DNA of 9,134 nucleotides from Halobacteria archaeon. Its GTDB lineage: Archaea; Halobacteriota; Syntropharchaeia; Alkanophagales; Methanospirareceae. How positions within the stretch are numbered: position 1 is the stretch's first letter; the number at the start of each line of letters is the position of its first letter. Location: positions 1 through 9,134 of the forward strand of contig JAOZPO010000017.1 of NCBI GenBank assembly GCA_029932715.1. The letters run 5' to 3'. The notes under the pieces are model-generated. The model was not told the DNA's origin and did no database searches. It saw nothing but the letters and a program-made list of their open reading frames with translations. This document shows, in pieces, positions 6,154 through 9,134 of this stretch. The translations under genes and the position numbers were made by a program.

Positions 6154-6939
6154 ATGGAACGGCTATCAACAGGTATAAAAGGGCTTGATGCTCTGATCAA
6201 GGGCTATCCGAAAGGACGGGCTATTCTGGTAACGGGCGAGTCGGGCGCGGGAAAGACTATCTTAGGATTGCAATTCCTGAATGCGTGCTGCGAAGCCGGC
6301 GTGAAATGTGTATATATAATTATGGAAGAAAGGCTGGAAGACGTAAAAGCCCAGGCGATGAGTTTTGGCTGGGATTTGGATGGATATGTGCATAATGGGT
6401 TATTACGGATTATAGATGTATTAGAGCGAAGAATCAGATGGTTGGATGATCAAACGATCATAAGGTTAGAAGAATCCGATGATGTACATAGAGTGGAAAA
6501 ACCGTATAAAAGCCTTATTAGAATACTTTCTGACATCTACGAGGAACGGAAGTTATGTTCTATACCAATTTCCGGTGTTCGAAGAGAAAAGAAAGAAGTG
6601 CCTGATGTTGTCATTATAGACAATATTGGTGTGGTCGCAATGGGAATCCCAACACCGGAACTAAGAGAGCAGTTAGATGGTCTGGTATTCAAATTGAGTG
6701 GGCTGGGCTGTACATCTCTCATTATTTCTGATGACGCCGTAAGGAGGATGAGCAGGGATATTATGCTGTATTCAGTTTATGGTGCGATTAAGCTGCAGAA
6801 ACGTGACAATCCATACATAAATAAGAGAGAACGGGTAATGGACATCATAAAAATAAGAAACACAAAAATACCACTTGATTATCTATTGTTCGATATAACG
6901 GATAAAGGTATAGAACTAATCGCTAAATCAGAAGACTGA
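6154..6939 (+). CDS. KaiC-like RecA-superfamily ATPase, single domain
   Basis: A 261-residue cytoplasmic ATPase of the archaeal KaiC-like group, many members of which are thought to work in signal transduction; the exact role is unknown. It opens with the family signature RLSTGIKGLDALIKGYPKG (3-21). Walker A is GESGAGKT (28-35), the paired catalytic glutamates are Glu58/Glu59 in IIMEER, and Walker B is VVIIDN with Asp156. The C-terminal third has SLIISDD (a β-strand of the RecA core) and the family's late IKIRNTKIPLDY segment. Cyanobacterial KaiC has two such domains; this has one, as is common in archaea, so it is not a truncation. The first ATG in frame is 6154. The ribosome site AGGGGTG is 14 bases upstream, rather far. 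It sits between the response regulator and HemL, with its own promoter. Confidence 0.88.
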   Translation: MERLSTGIKGLDALIKGYPKGRAILVTGESGAGKTILGLQFLNACCEAGVKCVYIIMEERLEDVKAQAMSFGWDLDGYVHNGLLRIIDVLERRIRWLDDQTIIRLEESDDVHRVEKPYKSLIRILSDIYEERKLCSIPISGVRREKKEVPDVVIIDNIGVVAMGIPTPELREQLDGLVFKLSGLGCTSLIISDDAVRRMSRDIMLYSVYGAIKLQKRDNPYINKRERVMDIIKIRNTKIPLDYLLFDITDKGIELIAKSED

Positions 6940-6951
6940 ATGAAATAGTAG

Positions 6952-6961
6952 TTATATTATA
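6952..6961 (+). promoter_or_regulatory. Possible TATA box of hemL
   Basis: TTATATTATA lies just after the KaiC-like gene, about 70 bases before the hemL ATG. It would give a leader of about 45 bases. The whole gap is AT-rich, so the assignment is weak. Confidence 0.35.
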
Positions 6962-7027
6962 GAAGACTCATAATTAACTAATCAGCATCAATCAGAATAA
7001 AGAATAGAATGTGATGAAAGAAATAGA

Positions 7028-8317
7028 ATGAAATCCGAAGAACTTTACGAACTTGCATCAAAGTATATGCCGGGTGGGGTTAGTAGTCCTGTTCGTGCAT
7101 ATAAGCCTTATCCGTTCTTTACCAGTCATGCGAGAGGCTCGAGGATATACGACGTTGACGGTAGAGACTACATTGACTACTGTTTAGCTTATGGACCGCT
7201 TGTACTCGGGCACGCGAACGAAGAAGTAAAAGAAGCAGTTAGCGAACAGATTGAACGCGGTTGGCTATATGGGACGCCACATGAGAAGGAAATTGAGCTT
7301 GCAAAGAAGGTAATAACACATTATCCCTCAATTGAGATGGTTCGGTTTGTTAATAGCGGTAGCGAAGCCACGATGGCAGGGATAAGACTTGCGAGAGGTT
7401 TCACAGAGCGTAACAAAATAATAAAAATCGAGGGGGGGTTCCATGGTGCCCATGACGGCGTTCTGGTAAAAGCAGGTTCGGGCGCTACCACATGGGGTAT
7501 TCCCGACTCACAAGGCGTGCCTGAAGATTTAGTGCGAAACACGCTTCAAGTCCCGTTTAATGATGCCGGGTTACTCACCGAGGTGCTGGCGAAGAATCAA
7601 GGCGAGGTAGCTGCGGTTATAATAGAGCCGGTGATGGGGAATGTGGGACCAATCCCGCCGGAGGATAACTATTTAAGCGAAGTGCGGCGAATAACGAAGG
7701 AACATGAGGTTTTACTCATCTTTGACGAGGTAATTACCGGGTTCAGGCTCGCGTTGGGTGGAGCACAGGAGTTTTACGGTGTCAGTCCTGATTTGACAAT
7801 ATTGGGTAAGATAGCTGGTGGTGGATTCCCTATCGGCATCTTTGGCGGTAAAAGTGAAATTATGGAAATGGTTTCGCCTTTGGGCTCCGTGTACCAGGCA
7901 GGGACTTTTAGCGGTAATCCCGTCTCTATTACTGCGGGAGCGAAGACGATAGAGATATTAGAGCGAGAAGGAGTACCACAAAGGCTAAACGAATTGGGTG
8001 ACAATATGCGGACCGCTTTACGTGATATAATACATGATACAGGATTCAAGGGTTATGTCTCAGGTGTAGGCTCGATGTTTAAACTGTTCTTCAGTCCGTC
8101 TGGTAAGCCGATTAGAAACTATGCTGACGCTTTGAATTGCGATAAGACGAAATATTTGAGCTTTTTCCGTACAATGCTTTCCGCGGGTGTGTTCTTGCCT
8201 CCTTCGCAGTTCGAGACGAATTTTATCAGTTTCGCGCATACCGGTGAGGATATAGAGAAGACGGTAGAGGTATATAAGGAAAATGTAAGTAATGTAAGTA
8301 CGAAGGTTGTAAAGTAA
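7028..8317 (+). CDS. hemL: Glutamate-1-semialdehyde 2,1-aminomutase
   Basis: This pyridoxal-phosphate enzyme converts glutamate-1-semialdehyde to 5-aminolevulinate, the last step of the C5 route to tetrapyrroles. In a methane-metabolising archaeon it supplies F430, cobamides and haem. The 429 residues equal the family's normal length. Family motifs are [12 protein letters not shown] (14-25), VDGRDYIDY (43-51), [16 protein letters not shown] (108-123) for cofactor phosphate binding, GGFHGAHD (136-143), DEVITGFR (233-240) with the ring-nitrogen Asp233, and [12 protein letters not shown] (259-270) with the Schiff-base Lys261. AGTFSGNP (291-298) completes the site. The ATG at 7028 has only a weak GTGAT (7011-7015) upstream. 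A five-codon frame, ATG at 7014 to TGA at 7029-7031, overlaps this start and could be a leader. The neighbouring genes are not tetrapyrrole genes, so the gene is not in a visible hem operon. Confidence 0.95.
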   Translation: MKSEELYELASKYMPGGVSSPVRAYKPYPFFTSHARGSRIYDVDGRDYIDYCLAYGPLVLGHANEEVKEAVSEQIERGWLYGTPHEKEIELAKKVITHYPSIEMVRFVNSGSEATMAGIRLARGFTERNKIIKIEGGFHGAHDGVLVKAGSGATTWGIPDSQGVPEDLVRNTLQVPFNDAGLLTEVLAKNQGEVAAVIIEPVMGNVGPIPPEDNYLSEVRRITKEHEVLLIFDEVITGFRLALGGAQEFYGVSPDLTILGKIAGGGFPIGIFGGKSEIMEMVSPLGSVYQAGTFSGNPVSITAGAKTIEILEREGVPQRLNELGDNMRTALRDIIHDTGFKGYVSGVGSMFKLFFSPSGKPIRNYADALNCDKTKYLSFFRTMLSAGVFLPPSQFETNFISFAHTGEDIEKTVEVYKENVSNVSTKVVK

Positions 8318-8333
8318 AATATCCAACGTGCCG

Positions 8334-8341
8334 TTTTATTT
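8334..8341 (+). terminator. T-tract after hemL
   Basis: TTTTATTT lies 17 bases after the hemL stop, consistent with an archaeal T-tract terminator. No strong hairpin is seen. Confidence 0.35.
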
Positions 8342-8376
8342 ACTAACTACACATACATCTAATATTATATTGTGCG

Positions 8377-8386
8377 TTATATATTT
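8377..8386 (+). promoter_or_regulatory. TATA box of serA
   Basis: TTATATATTT centred near 8381 predicts a transcript start near 8408. That leaves a leader of about 18 bases before the ATG at 8426. Confidence 0.55.
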
Positions 8387-8425
8387 CAACGAGCACGGTA
8401 AGAGTAAAAATGAGAATCAGCACAG

Positions 8426-9134
8426 ATGACTAAAACTGATAAATTGAAAAGTAAGGTGCTTGTATCCGACAACCTTTCAGAAGAGGGGCTAAATAAGCTG
8501 CGAGAGTTTGCGGAAGTAGACGTCTTACTGAATTTGAGCGAGGAAGAACTGAAGGAGCGAATTGCGGACTATGATGCGTTAGTCGTGCGAAGTGGCACAA
8601 AAGTGACAAAAGAGATAGTAGAAGCGGGTACACGGTTGAAGGTAATCGGTAGGGCGGGTGTCGGTGTGGACAATATAGACGTGGGAACCGCGACGGAGAG
8701 GGGGATAGTGGTGGCGAACGCGCCGGAGGCGAATACCATCTCTGCTGCGGAACACACCATAGGAATGCTACTCAGCCTTTCGAGGAATATACCAACTGCG
8801 AATCTCTCTTTGAAGTCAGGTAAATGGGACAGGAAGAAATACATGGGTATGGAAGTGAACGGGAAGATACTGGGCATACTGGGCCTGGGACGAGTAGGAA
8901 ATGAAGTAGCGAAGAAGGCAAAGGGGCTGGGAATGCGAGTTGTTGCATACGACCCTTTTATATCACAGGCAGAAGCGCGGGGAATTGGCGTTGCTCTTTT
9001 GAGCTTTAAAGATGTCCTCTCTACATCTGATATTATCACGGTTCACACACCCCTGATGAAGGACACGTATCACATGATTGGTAAGGATGAGTTTGCGATG
9101 ATGAAAGACGGTGTTCGGGTGATAAACTGTGCTT
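8426..9134 (+). CDS. serA: D-3-phosphoglycerate dehydrogenase, N-terminal part (runs off right edge)
   Basis: SerA oxidises 3-phosphoglycerate to 3-phosphohydroxypyruvate with NAD+, the first committed step of serine synthesis. The first 236 residues are visible. The substrate-binding half has KVLVSDNLSEEGL (10-22), VVRSGT (53-58), GRAGVGVDNID (75-85) and NAPEANT (98-104). The nucleotide-binding domain has GILGLGRVGNE (150-160) and Asp176 in AYDP, which selects NAD over NADP. HTPL (207-210) follows, and the sequence ends at VINCA, just before the Arg of the conserved N-x-x-RG motif. The later catalytic Glu and His, and any C-terminal regulatory domain, are beyond the edge. The ATG at 8426 adds nine residues before the conserved start and lacks a clear ribosome site. 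A TTG at 8444 or GTG at 8456 is possible but less likely. A short out-of-frame reading MRISTDD (8410-8433) overlaps the start. Hydroxypyruvate or other 2-hydroxyacid dehydrogenases are the alternative, but the motifs favour SerA. Confidence 0.92.
   Translation, partial: MTKTDKLKSKVLVSDNLSEEGLNKLREFAEVDVLLNLSEEELKERIADYDALVVRSGTKVTKEIVEAGTRLKVIGRAGVGVDNIDVGTATERGIVVANAPEANTISAAEHTIGMLLSLSRNIPTANLSLKSGKWDRKKYMGMEVNGKILGILGLGRVGNEVAKKAKGLGMRVVAYDPFISQAEARGIGVALLSFKDVLSTSDIITVHTPLMKDTYHMIGKDEFAMMKDGVRVINCA

Noticed and set aside
8569..9039. 156-codon minus-strand frame opposite serA
   Set aside because: It is an antisense shadow of the conserved SerA sequence.
1..9134. Search for CRISPR repeats, tRNA or rRNA genes, insertion sequence ends and origins
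   Set aside because: I saw no regularly spaced direct repeats, no cloverleaf-like T-loop/CCA patterns and no terminal inverted repeats by eye; a covariance-model scan would be the decisive test.

Overview
The window looks like a chromosomal segment of a methanogenic or methane-oxidising euryarchaeon, for example a methanogen or an ANME-type lineage. The evidence is a transcription factor B gene, a subunit of the KEOPS tRNA-modification complex, a methanogenesis marker protein 8 homologue, a KaiC-like ATPase, a response regulator with a methanogen-type output domain, and archaeal TATA boxes. Base composition is moderate and even. No rRNA, tRNA, CRISPR array or intact mobile element is visible.

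Layout. From 1 to 3355 the minus strand carries, in transcription order, transcription factor B, an AMP-forming acetyl-CoA synthetase, and the start of KEOPS subunit Cgi121. Cgi121 overlaps the synthetase end by 8 bases and runs off the left edge. A divergent promoter region (3356-3520) separates this block from a small plus-strand 2[4Fe-4S] ferredoxin, which ends in a hairpin plus T-tract terminator. Between the ferredoxin and the next gene, 3812-4111 contains no intact gene. Its minus strand reads as a short, unrecognised protein fragment only if two one-base frameshifts are allowed, so it is probably a decayed gene. Methanogenesis marker 8 follows on the minus strand (4119-4958).

From 5065 onward everything is on the plus strand: a REC-domain response regulator with a cysteine-containing C-terminal domain, a single-domain KaiC-like ATPase with its own promoter, HemL (glutamate-1-semialdehyde aminomutase), and the N-terminal two-thirds or so of a D-3-phosphoglycerate dehydrogenase cut by the right edge.

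How the genes work together. Acetyl-CoA synthetase activates acetate and the ferredoxin carries low-potential electrons, both central to anaerobic C1/C2 metabolism. HemL supplies 5-aminolevulinate for tetrapyrroles, including the nickel cofactor F430 that methyl-coenzyme M reductase needs. SerA feeds serine synthesis. The response regulator and KaiC-like ATPase may form a local signalling pair, although each appears to have its own transcription signals. I see no clearly new multi-gene system. The items most worth a second look are the decayed gene, the transcription factor B with a shortened linker, and the response-regulator/KaiC neighbourhood.
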